A stretch of DNA of 64,000 nt from an uncultured Desulfovibrio sp. (GCA_913063155.1 CAJXYU010000003.1:62001-126000), one strand, 5' to 3'. Positions 51,906 through 61,744 are shown, counted from the first letter of the stretch. Made by a program: numbers and translations. Notes: generated by a model from the sequence alone, not told the origin.

Positions 51906-52014
51906 CCCGCCCAGCCTGGGCAACAGGCCCCGCCGACTTGCCCCAACCGGTCGAATGATTTACAAAAGTTCAGTTTGAGCAATCGGCGACACCGCCACAG
52001 AAGACAGGATACGC

Positions 52015-52821
52015 ATGGATTTTTCCGCAAACCAGAAACGCATCGTCACCGGGGTCTTGCTGGCCCTTGTCCCGCTCCTTGCCATCGCCATGCAGGGGTG
52101 GGTGCTGTTTATCATACTGGCGCTCTTCTGCGTGCTGGCCCAGTGGGAATTCTATTCCCTGTTCCACCCCGAACCGCCCATGCCTGTGTTCAAACCCGGA
52201 GCGGCGGTCTTCACATTCCTGCTCCTGGGCGCATTCATGACCAAGAGTACGATCTGGCCGGTGCTGACCTTTCTGGGAGCCTTCTGGTTTGCAAACATGT
52301 CCTTCCTGTTCCGGTTCGGTTCGCACCCCGAACAGACCGACTACCGCAACGCTCTGATCTTCCTGGCCGGGCTCGTCTATATCCCGCTCAACTTCCACTT
52401 TTTCATGGATTTCAACCGCCCGGAACTCTTTCTGGTCCTGCTGGCCGCCATAGTCACGGATACCGCTGCCTATTACGTGGGCACAGCTCTGGGCAAGAGC
52501 AAGATCTGGCCCACGGTCAGCCCCAAGAAATCCTGGGCGGGCAGCCTGGGCGGCCTGGGCGCATGCATCATCATGACGGTACTCATGGGCGTCGGCTTCG
52601 GTTCGGCCCCGCTCTGGACATGGGTGCTGCTGGGTATGGCCCTGAACATCGCGGCCCAGATGGGCGACTTTTTCGAATCCGCGCTCAAACGCACTCTGGA
52701 CGTGAAGGACTCCAGTAACATCCTTCCTGGGCACGGCGGACTCCTTGACCGAGTAGACAGCCTGCTGCTGGTGGTCCCCACCTATGCGCTGATCCGGGCC
52801 ATCCACCCGTTCTTCGAATAA
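52015..52821 (+). CDS. cdsA: Phosphatidate cytidylyltransferase
   Basis: 268 residues with about seven membrane helices. The C-terminal CdsA signature SALKRTLDVKDSSNILPGHG, then GLLDRVDS, is complete. It makes CDP-diacylglycerol from phosphatidic acid, the product of PlsC. 109 bp after uppS. Confidence 0.95.
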   Translation: MDFSANQKRIVTGVLLALVPLLAIAMQGWVLFIILALFCVLAQWEFYSLFHPEPPMPVFKPGAAVFTFLLLGAFMTKSTIWPVLTFLGAFWFANMSFLFRFGSHPEQTDYRNALIFLAGLVYIPLNFHFFMDFNRPELFLVLLAAIVTDTAAYYVGTALGKSKIWPTVSPKKSWAGSLGGLGACIIMTVLMGVGFGSAPLWTWVLLGMALNIAAQMGDFFESALKRTLDVKDSSNILPGHGGLLDRVDSLLLVVPTYALIRAIHPFFE

Positions 52822-52845
52822 CTTCTGACGGATACGGATGAAACT

Positions 52846-54048
52846 TTGAAATCATATATTTCCTCCTGGCCTGACGCCTCCACCCTGCCCCCCAGCCCCC
52901 GCTCCCTGGTCATCCTCGGGGCAACGGGCTCCATCGGCACCAGCGCACTCAAGGTAGTGGACAGCCATCCCGAACTATTCGAAGTAACAGCCCTGGCAGG
53001 CGGCAGAAACGCGACCAGACTGGCCGAACAGGCCGCCCGCTTTCGCCCGGCCTACCTGGCCGTGCTGGATCGGGTCACGGCCACTGCCCTCAAAAAGGCT
53101 CTTCCCGCTGGATACTCTCCGGAAATTCTCGTGGGACCGGATGCCTACACTGCTCTGGCTGAACTTCCCGAGGCCGACCTGGTACTCTCCACCATCGTGG
53201 GAGCCGCCGGTTTCATGCCCACTCTTGCGGCGGCCCGTTCCGGCAAGATGATTGCCCTGGCCAACAAGGAATCCTTGGTGTTGGGAGGCCACATCATCCG
53301 CGACGCCTGTCGCCGCTCAGGGGCCGTGATTCTCCCAGTGGACTCCGAGCACAATGCCCTGTTCCAGGGACTCATGGGCCACAGAGGTGAAGGCGAGCTC
53401 AAACGCATCATTCTGACCGCTTCCGGCGGCCCGTTCCGAGGCAGGGGCAAGGAATTCCTGTCCAAGGTCACCCGCGAACAGGCCTTGGCCCATCCCAACT
53501 GGGACATGGGCGCGAAAATTTCCATTGACTCCTCCACCCTCATGAACAAGGGCCTGGAGGTCATCGAAGCCTGCCACCTCTACGGCCTGCCCGTAGACCA
53601 GGTGGACGTGGTGGTCCATCCCCAGAGCATCATTCATTCCCTGGTGGAGTATGTGGACGGGTCGCAACTGGCCCACTTGGGAATTCCGGACATGCAGATC
53701 CCCATAGCCCACTGCCTCTGTTTCCCAAAGCGCGTTCCCCTGGACCTGCCCGGCCTGAGTCTGGCCGAGGTCGGCAGCCTGACTTTCGAAAAACCGGACC
53801 TGGACGCCTTCCCCTGCCTGCGCCTGGCCATGGAGGCCTATACTGCAGGCCCCGCGTCCACCATCGCACTCAATGCCGCCAACGAAGTGGCTGTGGAGCT
53901 CTTCCTGCAGGAACGCATTCAATACCTTGACATTCCTGCCATGATCGAAAAGGCTCTTGAATCCATTGGAACCGTGAACACGGACACGCCCGAAGCCATC
54001 CTGGCGCTTGATCGCGAAACCAGAAAAAAAAGTATGGCCGGGCACTAG
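52846..54048 (+). CDS. dxr: 1-deoxy-D-xylulose-5-phosphate reductoisomerase
   Basis: 400 residues from a TTG start, the only plausible one: the nearby ATG at 52839 meets a stop at once, and the NADPH motif begins about 22 residues in (VILGATGSIGTSALKV). The substrate and metal regions LANKESLVLGG, DSEHNALFQ, SGGPFRG and VVHPQSIIHSLVEYVDGS are intact. First committed step of the MEP isoprenoid pathway that feeds UppS. Confidence 0.95.
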   Translation: MKSYISSWPDASTLPPSPRSLVILGATGSIGTSALKVVDSHPELFEVTALAGGRNATRLAEQAARFRPAYLAVLDRVTATALKKALPAGYSPEILVGPDAYTALAELPEADLVLSTIVGAAGFMPTLAAARSGKMIALANKESLVLGGHIIRDACRRSGAVILPVDSEHNALFQGLMGHRGEGELKRIILTASGGPFRGRGKEFLSKVTREQALAHPNWDMGAKISIDSSTLMNKGLEVIEACHLYGLPVDQVDVVVHPQSIIHSLVEYVDGSQLAHLGIPDMQIPIAHCLCFPKRVPLDLPGLSLAEVGSLTFEKPDLDAFPCLRLAMEAYTAGPASTIALNAANEVAVELFLQERIQYLDIPAMIEKALESIGTVNTDTPEAILALDRETRKKSMAGH

Positions 54049-54123
54049 CAATTTTCTTTACCTTGTTTATACTACTGGGAATGATTCCCACTTTCTGCCA
54101 TCCGACCCCAAGAGGAGCTTAAC

Positions 54124-55185
54124 TTGACCAGCATCATCGCAGTCATCGTTGTCCTTGGCGGACTCATATTCGCTCACGAACTAGGCCATTTTCTGGTTGC
54201 GCGCATGCTCGGCATGGGCGTGAAGGCCTTTTCCCTCGGCTTCGGCCCCCGCCTGTTCGGCATACGGTCCGGCAACACGGATTACCGCGTGTCCGCCTTT
54301 CCGCTGGGAGGCTACGTACAGCTGGCAGGCGAATCCGGCGACCCGGATGAGGACGGCCTCTTCCCCGAAGACCAGCTCTTTTCCAATCGGCCTCCCTGGC
54401 AACGCATCCTGGTGGTGGCGGCCGGTCCGTTTTTCAACTTCGTGCTCGCCTTCCTCTGCTTCTGGGTGCTATTGCTCGCTCACGGCGAGTCGGCCATGAC
54501 CCCGACAGTGGGCGATGTGCTCGAGGCTTCTCCGGCCAGGATCGCCGGGATCAAAGCCGACGACCGGATTCTCGAAATCAACGGCAGGCCCATCCAGTAT
54601 TGGCACGAACTCGTGGAAACCATCCGGACGCAAGGCGCCAAGCCCGCCACCCTTACGGTGGACCGCGACGGCCAGCCCCTGCAGTTCACGGTGACCCCGG
54701 AAATTCAGACCCACAAGAACCTGTTCGGCGAAGAGGTGCAGATCCCCATCATCGGCCTTCGGGCCTCGGGCGAACTGATCACCGTGCCCATCGAAGGCCT
54801 GGGGATCGTCAAGGCCTATGAACAGACCTGGTTCACTATCAAGATGACGGTCATGGGCTTCGTCAAGCTGGTCGAACGCATCATACCGCTGGAAACTCTG
54901 GGCGGCCCCATCTTCCTGATGCAGGCCGTGCATGAAGGCACCAAGTCCGGCCTTGCCAGCGTCATCAACCTGGCTGCCGTGATCAGCATCAACCTCGGCA
55001 TTATCAACCTGCTGCCCATCCCCGTGCTGGACGGCGGACACGTTCTTTATTTCACGCTGGAAATGATCATGCGCAGGCCCGTCAGCGAACGCTGGCGCGC
55101 AGTGGCCACGCGCATCGGTATCATGTTCCTGCTCGCACTCATGACCCTTGCGATTTACAATGACATCCGCAGACTGCTCTCATAA
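54124..55185 (+). CDS. rseP: RseP-type site-2 zinc metalloprotease
   Basis: 353 residues from TTG with AGAGGAG upstream. The HELGH active site is at 18-22 in the first membrane helix. One PDZ domain follows (about 115-200; VLEASPARIAGIKADDRILE), and the third metal ligand is in INLLPIPVLDGGH. It cleaves membrane-bound anti-sigma factors inside the membrane. Only one PDZ domain instead of two in the Escherichia coli enzyme. Confidence 0.93.
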   Translation: MTSIIAVIVVLGGLIFAHELGHFLVARMLGMGVKAFSLGFGPRLFGIRSGNTDYRVSAFPLGGYVQLAGESGDPDEDGLFPEDQLFSNRPPWQRILVVAAGPFFNFVLAFLCFWVLLLAHGESAMTPTVGDVLEASPARIAGIKADDRILEINGRPIQYWHELVETIRTQGAKPATLTVDRDGQPLQFTVTPEIQTHKNLFGEEVQIPIIGLRASGELITVPIEGLGIVKAYEQTWFTIKMTVMGFVKLVERIIPLETLGGPIFLMQAVHEGTKSGLASVINLAAVISINLGIINLLPIPVLDGGHVLYFTLEMIMRRPVSERWRAVATRIGIMFLLALMTLAIYNDIRRLLS

Positions 55186-55945
55186 CCCCGACGGCCTGCT
55201 GCTGGTACTCAATGGCTGCGAGGAACGGCTGCAGTTCGCTCTCGGCAGGCCCCGTCCCGGCGGACATATCCTGCTCGCCTCACGGCAATGGACCGTGCCC
55301 GGCCAGTCGGTCAAGTATCTGACGCCCGGCATCTCCCGGACCTTGGACAGCCTGGAACTTTCCGTGAACGACATCGACAGGATCGCCTGCACCCGAGGCC
55401 CGGGCAGCTTCACAGGCATGCGCTTGGTGCTTGCTGCGGCCATGGGGTTCGCCGCAGGAGGGGGGCAAACCGTGGCCGGGCTCGACTATCTGCCTCTGCT
55501 GGCCGCAGGCCCCATGCAGCTTCTGGAGGGTGTGCTGCACGTGCTCACCTACGCCCGGCGCGGGCAGGTGTACATCCAGTCCTTCGAGAGCTCGGGCCGC
55601 TCGGCCCTGTGCCCGCCCAAGGCCATGAAGATCGACGAAGCCGTGGAACACATGCGCGCCCATGATCCCCACGCCGCCCTCATGGGTACCGGAGTACGCA
55701 AAAATCCGGAAAACATTGCCCGACTCGTGAACGAGATCCCATCCCTGCGCGTCCTGGAGGCTCTCTGGGACAATCCGACGCCGGAAATGCTGCTTACCCA
55801 GGCCCAAGCCGCAACGTTCGTCTCCGACGACATTGAGCCCCTTTATCTGCGCGCGTCCGACGCCGAGGACAACCTGCCCCAGATCGCCGCCAAACGTGGC
55901 ATAGATCCCGAAGAAGCCCAGAAGAAACTGCCCAAGTATTTATAG
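55160..55945 (+). CDS. tsaB: TsaB-type protein for tRNA t6A37 synthesis
   Basis: 261 residues. DIDRIACTRGPGSFTGMRLVLAAAMGFAAGG (its core RGPGSFTGMRL) is the ASKHA-fold motif of TsaB. The N-terminus is divergent (LLLVLNGCEERLQFAL) and the C-terminus longer than usual (EPLYLRASDAEDNLPQ is the family end, then 20 extra residues). The start at 55160 overlaps the end of rseP by 26 bp; the TTG at 55148 is an alternative. Confidence 0.82.
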   Translation: MTSADCSHNPDGLLLVLNGCEERLQFALGRPRPGGHILLASRQWTVPGQSVKYLTPGISRTLDSLELSVNDIDRIACTRGPGSFTGMRLVLAAAMGFAAGGGQTVAGLDYLPLLAAGPMQLLEGVLHVLTYARRGQVYIQSFESSGRSALCPPKAMKIDEAVEHMRAHDPHAALMGTGVRKNPENIARLVNEIPSLRVLEALWDNPTPEMLLTQAQAATFVSDDIEPLYLRASDAEDNLPQIAAKRGIDPEEAQKKLPKYL

Positions 55946-56150
55946 GAAAACCAGAGAGGAACCTTTTCCAAAAGACTCCTCCCCTGCCTCCTTCTCCATA
56001 CGGGTTCAGCTGATCAGCCCCGTGGACCTGCTCATGGGGTTTCTTTCAAACAGCTCCCAAAGGCTGCTGAAAAATGTGCGGGGGCCAGGAGCGCTTCTCT
56101 TTTTGCAACAACGCCGCAGACGTATGTTTTTCAGCGGCCTTTACACAGCA

Positions 56151-56184
56151 AAGCGGCGTTTATTGTTACCAATAAACGCCGCTT
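56151..56184. terminator. Bidirectional terminator between tsaB and dnaA
   Basis: A perfect 15-bp stem aagcggcgtttattg / caataaacgccgctt with loop ttac; T- and A-rich edges on both strands. 55946-56245 holds no gene; a second weaker inverted stretch lies around 56063-56140. Confidence 0.85.
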
Positions 56185-56245
56185 TTACACCTCCGCACCC
56201 TGCCCGGTGGGAAGCGAGTCATGTCGTAATCAGGTTGTTGTCTCG

Positions 56246-57604
56246 CTAGCAGGAAAGTCTTTCGACGGTCTGTTCGATCTGGCGGCCCAGTGGAGTCTGC
56301 CGGGAAATCTCGCGCTCGACGTTGGTAATGCCCTTGAGCACGGTGGAGTGTTTACGGCCCAGTTTCTCACCTATATCCTTGAGGGATAGTTCCGTATGTT
56401 TTCTCGCCAGGTAAAAGGCCGTATTGCGGGCCAGAACAATCTGGCGCTTCCGGCTTTTGGAGCGAAGCTGATCTTCGGAGAGATCGTAGCTCTTGCACAC
56501 GAATTCGATGATGTTTCTGTAGTCCGGCGCCACATTGGCCAGAGCGTAATTTTCCAGAACTTCCCAGGCCAGTTCCATACTTACGGCACGGTTCAGCAGG
56601 CGAGCCTTGAGCACCAAGTTGTTCAGACAGCTTTCCAGCTGACGGATATCGCTGGTGATACGCTCGGCAAGAAGTTCGGAAACTTCTATGGGAACGTCCA
56701 CTTGAAGCTTGCGGGCCTTCTGCCTGACGATCAGGCGGCGAGTTTCCAGATCAGGGCGATCAATGTTGGCAAGGAAACCGGAACAGAAACGGGAAACCAG
56801 TTGCCTGTCGATACCCTTCAGTTCCCGGGGCAGGAACGGGCTGGTCAGCACGACCTTGCAGCCGCGCTCGCGCAGGGCGTTGAGAGTGCCGAGCAATTCG
56901 TTCTGCATCTTCTCCTTGCCCTGGAAAAAATGAATGTCTTCGAGCAGCAACACGTCCACATTTTCCCGAAACTGAGTCTTGAACTGAGTAATGTTGTTGG
57001 ACCTGATGGCCATGACCAGCCGGTTGGCGAATTGCTCGGCCGACAGGCAGGCCACGTTCACGTTGCTGCGGTTGGAGTGTTGGCAAAGCTCCCGACCAAT
57101 GGAATGCAGCAAATGCGTCTTGCCCAGCCCGGGAGCGGAACTCAGAAAAAGGTGGTCGGAGTGCATGCCGTTGGAACACATGCTTTTACTGGCGGCACAG
57201 GCCAGTTCATTACCAGGGCCCACAACGAAATCATCGAAGGAGAAGCGCCAATTGACAGCCGAGGTCCTGGGCATCTGCACGATGGGCAGTCCGGCCTGAC
57301 GCGACTGAGAACGGGCAGGCTTGGTCTTGGCCGCCTTTCTTGTCGCCGGTTTCGCTGTTACGGCTTTTTTCCTGACAATGATTTCGATTTCGGGCTCGCG
57401 GTCGAGAACCTGACGTGCTGCTTCACGGACTGCCCGAAGGAGCCGGTCCCTGACCCAGTTGGCTACGAATTCATTAGGAGCCGTCAGCCGAAGCTTGTTG
57501 CCGTCGACCTCGCCCGACAGGGGCTTGATCCACACGGTGTACAGTCCGGGGTTCAGGCTCTTTTCTAGAGAGTTGAGTATTTGATTCCAGGCAGTCGTCA
57601 TCAT
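56246..57604 (-). CDS. dnaA: Chromosomal replication initiator DnaA (stand-alone copy)
   Basis: 452 residues from the ATG at 57604. Domain I (WNQILNSLEKSLNPGLYTVWIKPL), a basic linker (TAKPATRKAAKTKPARSQSRQ), domain III with Walker A APGLGKTHLL and Walker B DVLLLEDIHFF, and domain IV with the DNA-binding signature LGRKHSTVLKGITNVE are all present. The usual GGVGLGKT loop is SAPGLGKT here. dnaN, recF and gyrB are not next to it; thyX is, so this may be a second dnaA or an isolated one. The longer frame to 57673 has no ribosome site. Confidence 0.92.
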   Translation of the reverse strand: MMTTAWNQILNSLEKSLNPGLYTVWIKPLSGEVDGNKLRLTAPNEFVANWVRDRLLRAVREAARQVLDREPEIEIIVRKKAVTAKPATRKAAKTKPARSQSRQAGLPIVQMPRTSAVNWRFSFDDFVVGPGNELACAASKSMCSNGMHSDHLFLSSAPGLGKTHLLHSIGRELCQHSNRSNVNVACLSAEQFANRLVMAIRSNNITQFKTQFRENVDVLLLEDIHFFQGKEKMQNELLGTLNALRERGCKVVLTSPFLPRELKGIDRQLVSRFCSGFLANIDRPDLETRRLIVRQKARKLQVDVPIEVSELLAERITSDIRQLESCLNNLVLKARLLNRAVSMELAWEVLENYALANVAPDYRNIIEFVCKSYDLSEDQLRSKSRKRQIVLARNTAFYLARKHTELSLKDIGEKLGRKHSTVLKGITNVEREISRQTPLGRQIEQTVERLSC

Positions 57605-57673
57605 GGGCCAGTTTATTAGGGAAACACCCAAGACCAGACAACTTTCAATTTCCAGACCGAGAGGGTTTGCCAC

Positions 57674-58148
57674 ACCCCACTTATCGACAGCCCAACCAAA
57701 TAAACAACCACCTGTAATAAAAGGATTATTTCAATAAACCTTTGCCAGTAGCGCGCTTTTGAGGGCTCGTATGAAACAGCCGAGTGACAAGGGCTCGCCA
57801 GATGTCAAGAGGGTTTTTGACAATAGATTTACACAAGAGTTAATTTTTTTTTCCACAGAACTTAAACACTATTTACTTCAAATTCCTCAAAGATCATTCA
57901 TTTTTTCTTGGCACATATACAAATTTCTAGACAAAATCTATTTTCACGCCACATGCAACCCATCCGAAATAACACCTAACCAATTTATATCAATAGCATT
58001 TTCTTGAAAACGTCCTTTTCTATTTTTCTCGGATGTTTCTGGGCAGTTTTTTCTCATGCACACGAAGCCCGCCTGCAGGCGGCTCCTGAAACGTGCAAAG
58101 TTAGGAACATCAGGTAGCACTGAAATCATTGATGTTTCTCTGAACTAA
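57674..58148. other. AT-rich gene-free region upstream of dnaA
   Basis: About 475 bp without a credible gene. The stretch 57830-58010 is strikingly AT-rich with T-tracts. Near matches to the DnaA box are ttatcgaca (57681) and ttttccaca (57848), each one mismatch from TTATCCACA. Too few boxes to call an origin; it is at least the dnaA control region. Confidence 0.4.
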
Positions 58149-58177
58149 ACAAAAAAAGCCAGCGATGTCGCTGGCTG
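58149..58177 (-). terminator. Terminator of thyX
   Basis: agccagcga / tcgctggct with a 2-nt loop. On the minus strand it is followed by T7. Confidence 0.85.
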
Positions 58178-58214
58178 ATTTCTCTTCTTATTCCCGTTTC
58201 CCTGTTGAAACATA

Positions 58215-58946
58215 TCATGCTTTTTGCTCACGTGTCGGATACTTCCCACAGGCGAATTTCGGCGATTCCGGACAATATCCCAACTGCTCGCATCGAGCGC
58301 CGCCAAAATTGAAAATGGCCGGAAGTTCCTCTTTGCAGACCTTCAGCATGGCATCCGCCATCTTCCGCACTTCCCATTGGGCGCGCATACAGCATCGCAG
58401 GTTGAAAAAGTGATGCAGGCTCCGACAATTCATAGTTATGACGATCTTGGTTTCTGCGGCCTGAGGCAGTACAAAGCGCGCATCCTCATTGGCCTTGTCT
58501 TCCCGACCATGGGCCACAAGAATATCCCTGAGATCGGAATAGGCGCTGCCCACCTCTTCCATGAACTTCTCGAAACGCTCCTTTGCCTCGGGGATTTTGG
58601 CGATGGCCGGAGGCAGGATGTAGTCCATGGAATCCGTAACGTAGCGCTGGCTCTGCTGGGAATAGGAAGCGATGCGATGGCGCACGACCTGATGCGAACA
58701 GGCCCGGGAGATGCCCTCCACGGCAAAGGTGAAGGATACATGCTCGATGGGACTGTCGTGGCCCGATTCGAGCACCTTGCTCACGAATTCGGCTTGGGTC
58801 TGCCGGTCGATATCCCCGTCCAGCAATCTGGGCCACATGTCAGCCACGAAACCGGCATGATAGCACTGCCTGAATGCCGCGTAGATAAGGGACAGGGCGT
58901 TGGGCGTGGAACTGAGCAACTCGACCCGCAGGTCTTTCTTGGACAT
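58215..58946 (-). CDS. thyX: Flavin-dependent thymidylate synthase
   Basis: 243 residues. The ThyX motif RHRIASYSQQS (RHRX7S, 89-99) is intact, with ESGHDSPIEHVSFTFAVEGI before it and RCCMRAQWEVRKMADAML near the C-terminus. It makes dTMP from dUMP with FAD, NADPH and methylenetetrahydrofolate. It points to a lineage that uses ThyX, fitting an anaerobe. Reads toward dnaA but is ended by its own terminator. Confidence 0.95.
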   Translation of the reverse strand: MSKKDLRVELLSSTPNALSLIYAAFRQCYHAGFVADMWPRLLDGDIDRQTQAEFVSKVLESGHDSPIEHVSFTFAVEGISRACSHQVVRHRIASYSQQSQRYVTDSMDYILPPAIAKIPEAKERFEKFMEEVGSAYSDLRDILVAHGREDKANEDARFVLPQAAETKIVITMNCRSLHHFFNLRCCMRAQWEVRKMADAMLKVCKEELPAIFNFGGARCEQLGYCPESPKFACGKYPTREQKA

Positions 58947-59224
58947 ATATGGTTCTCCATGTGTTTTCGTTTTGCCGAAAATGCCGTATACCCAAAAGCA
59001 TTGGGATTGTCATTCAATCAACGCTTGACCACTCGAGACGATGGGCGTAGGACACTCCGTCTCTATGAATATCGTTACCTTTTTTCCCATCCTGCGTGGC
59101 TCGGCCTCCCTCCTTTTCACGCTCATGTCCGGAAAGATCCAGCAGCTGTCCGAAACCACTTGGTTTGCAGGGAACGAACGGCGCCGCGCTCAACCGGTTG
59201 CGGAATCGGGCGTCTCGGCGCCCC

Positions 59225-59764
59225 CTACCAGGAGGCCTTTTCCAGAACATCCTCTAGCAGAACTTCCGGCGGATTCTGCGCCTGCAGAATAAAATGAAGG
59301 ACCTTCATGAACTGCGGCTCCACCCTCTCCAGCCGGACGGACGCCTCATACTGAACCACCTCCAAGTTCCGGCCTCCGTCGCCTCCGACCAACCTTCGGG
59401 CCAGCGTTCCTGCGTCGGCCATGAGATAAAAGACCTTGCCGCTGCGGCTGATGACGTCGACCAATGCGTCATCGTCAAACAGGGAATCCTGAAGGACCAC
59501 GACGGACGCTCCGCCGGACAGAGCTAGCTCCAGGGACGCCGCATCTTCGGCCTGCTCCAGAGACACAGTGAGCCTCTCCGCCAACAGCCTGCCCAGATCC
59601 TGGCGTCCGCAACCGGGCAAACCGGCCAACAACAGATTGCCTGTGACGCTCCACATGGCTTCATAGTCCTCACGCCTGTCCCCCTTGCCGAAAATCTTTC
59701 GCTTTCCGGGCTCGGCCACTTCAGCCTTTTCCCGGATAAAAGAAGTGTATTTCTTGTGAATCAT
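59225..59764 (-). CDS. Degenerate shikimate-kinase-like P-loop protein
   Basis: 179 residues. LLLAGLPGCGRQDLGRLLAERL (its loop GLPGCGRQD, about 48-56) matches the Walker A region of shikimate kinases but has Arg-Gln in place of Lys-Ser/Thr, so nucleotide phosphoryl transfer is doubtful. The lid region and substrate arginines are not obvious, although LARRLVGGDGGR recalls the adenylate/shikimate lid. The first 35 residues are a basic extension. It may be a pseudo-kinase with a regulatory role. 58947-59224 upstream holds nothing recognisable. Confidence 0.65.
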   Translation of the reverse strand: MIHKKYTSFIREKAEVAEPGKRKIFGKGDRREDYEAMWSVTGNLLLAGLPGCGRQDLGRLLAERLTVSLEQAEDAASLELALSGGASVVVLQDSLFDDDALVDVISRSGKVFYLMADAGTLARRLVGGDGGRNLEVVQYEASVRLERVEPQFMKVLHFILQAQNPPEVLLEDVLEKASW

Positions 59765-59851
59765 GTTATTCTCCCATATTGATCCGAGTAAACATGTGTT
59801 AGGAACTCGAACAAGTAAGAATTAAAACGTCCCACTGCAAGCCGGAAGACA

Positions 59852-60799
59852 ATGCCCAAGGAACTGACCCATTTTCTCATGGCCGAAAAAACAGCCGAAT
59901 CCGTGCGGGAAACCAAGCTGGGAAAAGCGGCCGCCGCCAACCGGAACGCCCTGCTTTTCGGGGCCATCTTTCCGGATATCCTTTATTATACAAGCAAACC
60001 GCTTCCGGACGGCATTGCTTCCATTCCCCACCGGATGCACGGCAAGGAGGGCGGACTGAACTTCATCCGCATGCAGGCCGACCTGCTCACGGAACAACCG
60101 GACAACGACGTGCGGGCGGCACTGCTTTTGGGCATGATCTGCCACGTGAGCCTGGATGAAACCATGCACCCCATGGTGGGCTACCTCACGGAAGGGTCAG
60201 GCAACAAGACGGCGAAGGGCCGGACACTGGCCACCCAAAGACACCGAGCCCTGGAGTCGCTCATGGACATGGTGCTCTGTCCCGAACGCATCGGAGACGG
60301 GGATTACCGACTAAAGACAATCGGCGGAGATCACGGCAATCGTTTTCTGGAGGACTTGCCCATGGCCGCCCTGGGGGAAGCCGCAGCAACCACCAGAGAA
60401 GAAATGAGCAATGCTCACCGGAAGTGCTGGAGAAGTTACGACCGGTTACAGCGCCTGTGCGCTTTCCGCAACCTTTCCAACGCCGCCTATGCCGCGGGAT
60501 ACCTGCTGCCGGACAAGCCCCGGGAATTCATTACCCTGCTCTATGTGCCCTGCTTCTCCAGGCAGGAATCCATCCTCACCGGCAACATTGAATTCAAACA
60601 CCCTGCAACAGGACAAAACTTCACAGAAACCCTTTCCGGCCTCATGGACAAAGCCGTGGCAAAAACAGCGGCAGTGGCCCAGGAAATTGAAGCGGCTCTA
60701 CACGGAGGCCCGTTCCCTGCGGAGCTCCCCAACCCCGGCAACGGGCTCCTGGGCGAACTGAAATTCTTTGCTCCGGAACCGGCTCCCCGCCTGTTTTGA
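59852..60799 (+). CDS. Zinc-dependent phospholipase C-like protein
   Basis: 315 residues. PKELTHFLMAEKTAE at the N-terminus, GAIFPDILYY, HRMHGKEGG and GMICHVSLDETMHPMV contain the histidines and aspartates of the zinc-dependent PLC family. No signal peptide, so it acts in the cytoplasm or is not a true phospholipase. Divergent from the kinase-like gene. Confidence 0.75.
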   Translation: MPKELTHFLMAEKTAESVRETKLGKAAAANRNALLFGAIFPDILYYTSKPLPDGIASIPHRMHGKEGGLNFIRMQADLLTEQPDNDVRAALLLGMICHVSLDETMHPMVGYLTEGSGNKTAKGRTLATQRHRALESLMDMVLCPERIGDGDYRLKTIGGDHGNRFLEDLPMAALGEAAATTREEMSNAHRKCWRSYDRLQRLCAFRNLSNAAYAAGYLLPDKPREFITLLYVPCFSRQESILTGNIEFKHPATGQNFTETLSGLMDKAVAKTAAVAQEIEAALHGGPFPAELPNPGNGLLGELKFFAPEPAPRLF

Positions 60800-60890
60800 A
60801 AAGAAGCCTTATAAATTCCATGCCCCTGTTGCGACAAGTCTCCCACTCGTATATCGTAGTTGAAGTACAAACGACAAAGAGGAGTTTCCC

Positions 60891-61718
60891 ATGAAAAAAT
60901 ACATGATTATCGGTATCGGCGGCCTGCTCGTGGTCATCATCGCGCTCATCATCCTGGCTGTGCTCAACCTGGGCGCTCTCATCAAGGTGGCCGTGGAAGA
61001 AGTCGGCCCCAAACTGACCCAGTCCGAAGTCAAACTTGGCTCGGCCGACATATCCTTCCTGTCCGGCTCCGGAGGCCTGGATGACCTCTTTGTGGGCAAC
61101 CCCAAAGGTTTCAGTGCGCCCAGCGCCATTGAAGTGGGCAGCATCAAAATGACCGTGGACAAAAACACTCTGACTTCCGACACCATCGTCATCAAGTCCA
61201 TCGAAATCCTGTCCCCCGAGATCACCTATGAAAAGAAAGGCGCGACCGACAACTTCAAGAGCTTGATCGCCAACGTGAACAAGGCTGTTGCCAGCGAAAA
61301 GAAGGAGCAGAAGTCGGAAGCCGACTCCAAAGAGGAAGGCGGCGCCCAGAAGACCGTGATCATCGACGACCTGGTCATAAAGAACGGTAAGATCAATCTG
61401 GCCGGCGGCCTGCTCCAGTCCTTCGGCGACAAGGGCATGAACATCTCCCTGCCCGACATTCACCTCAAGGACATTGGCAAGAAGAAAAAGACCTCCCCGG
61501 CGGAAGCCTTCGCCATTGTCCTCAATGAAATGACCAAAGGCATCGGGACGTCCGTAGGTGATGTCGCAAAAACTCTGACCGAAGGCGTCACCAAGCAGCT
61601 CGAATCCGGCAAGCAGATACTGGAAGACGCGACCGAAGGCCTCAAGCAGGGCGACACCAAAGGAATTGAGGATGCGACCAAGGGCATCAAGAGCATCTTC
61701 GGCGGCGACAGCAACTAA
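60891..61718 (+). CDS. AsmA-like membrane-anchored protein
   Basis: 275 residues. One N-terminal membrane helix (IIGIGGLLVVIIALIILAVL) followed by a beta-rich periplasmic part (VKLGSADISFLSGSGGLDDL, VIIDDLVIKNGKINLAGGLL) of the AsmA type, and an amphipathic repeat-like C-terminus (LEDATEGLKQGDTKGIEDATK). AsmA proteins take part in envelope lipid transport. GAGGAG lies 7 nt upstream. Confidence 0.72.
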   Translation: MKKYMIIGIGGLLVVIIALIILAVLNLGALIKVAVEEVGPKLTQSEVKLGSADISFLSGSGGLDDLFVGNPKGFSAPSAIEVGSIKMTVDKNTLTSDTIVIKSIEILSPEITYEKKGATDNFKSLIANVNKAVASEKKEQKSEADSKEEGGAQKTVIIDDLVIKNGKINLAGGLLQSFGDKGMNISLPDIHLKDIGKKKKTSPAEAFAIVLNEMTKGIGTSVGDVAKTLTEGVTKQLESGKQILEDATEGLKQGDTKGIEDATKGIKSIFGGDSN

Positions 61719-61744
61719 ACCGTCCTTTACGACGAATGAAACGG

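Noticed and set aside
57830..58010. Definite oriC
   Set aside because: AT-rich, but only two one-mismatch DnaA boxes were found and dnaN is not adjacent.
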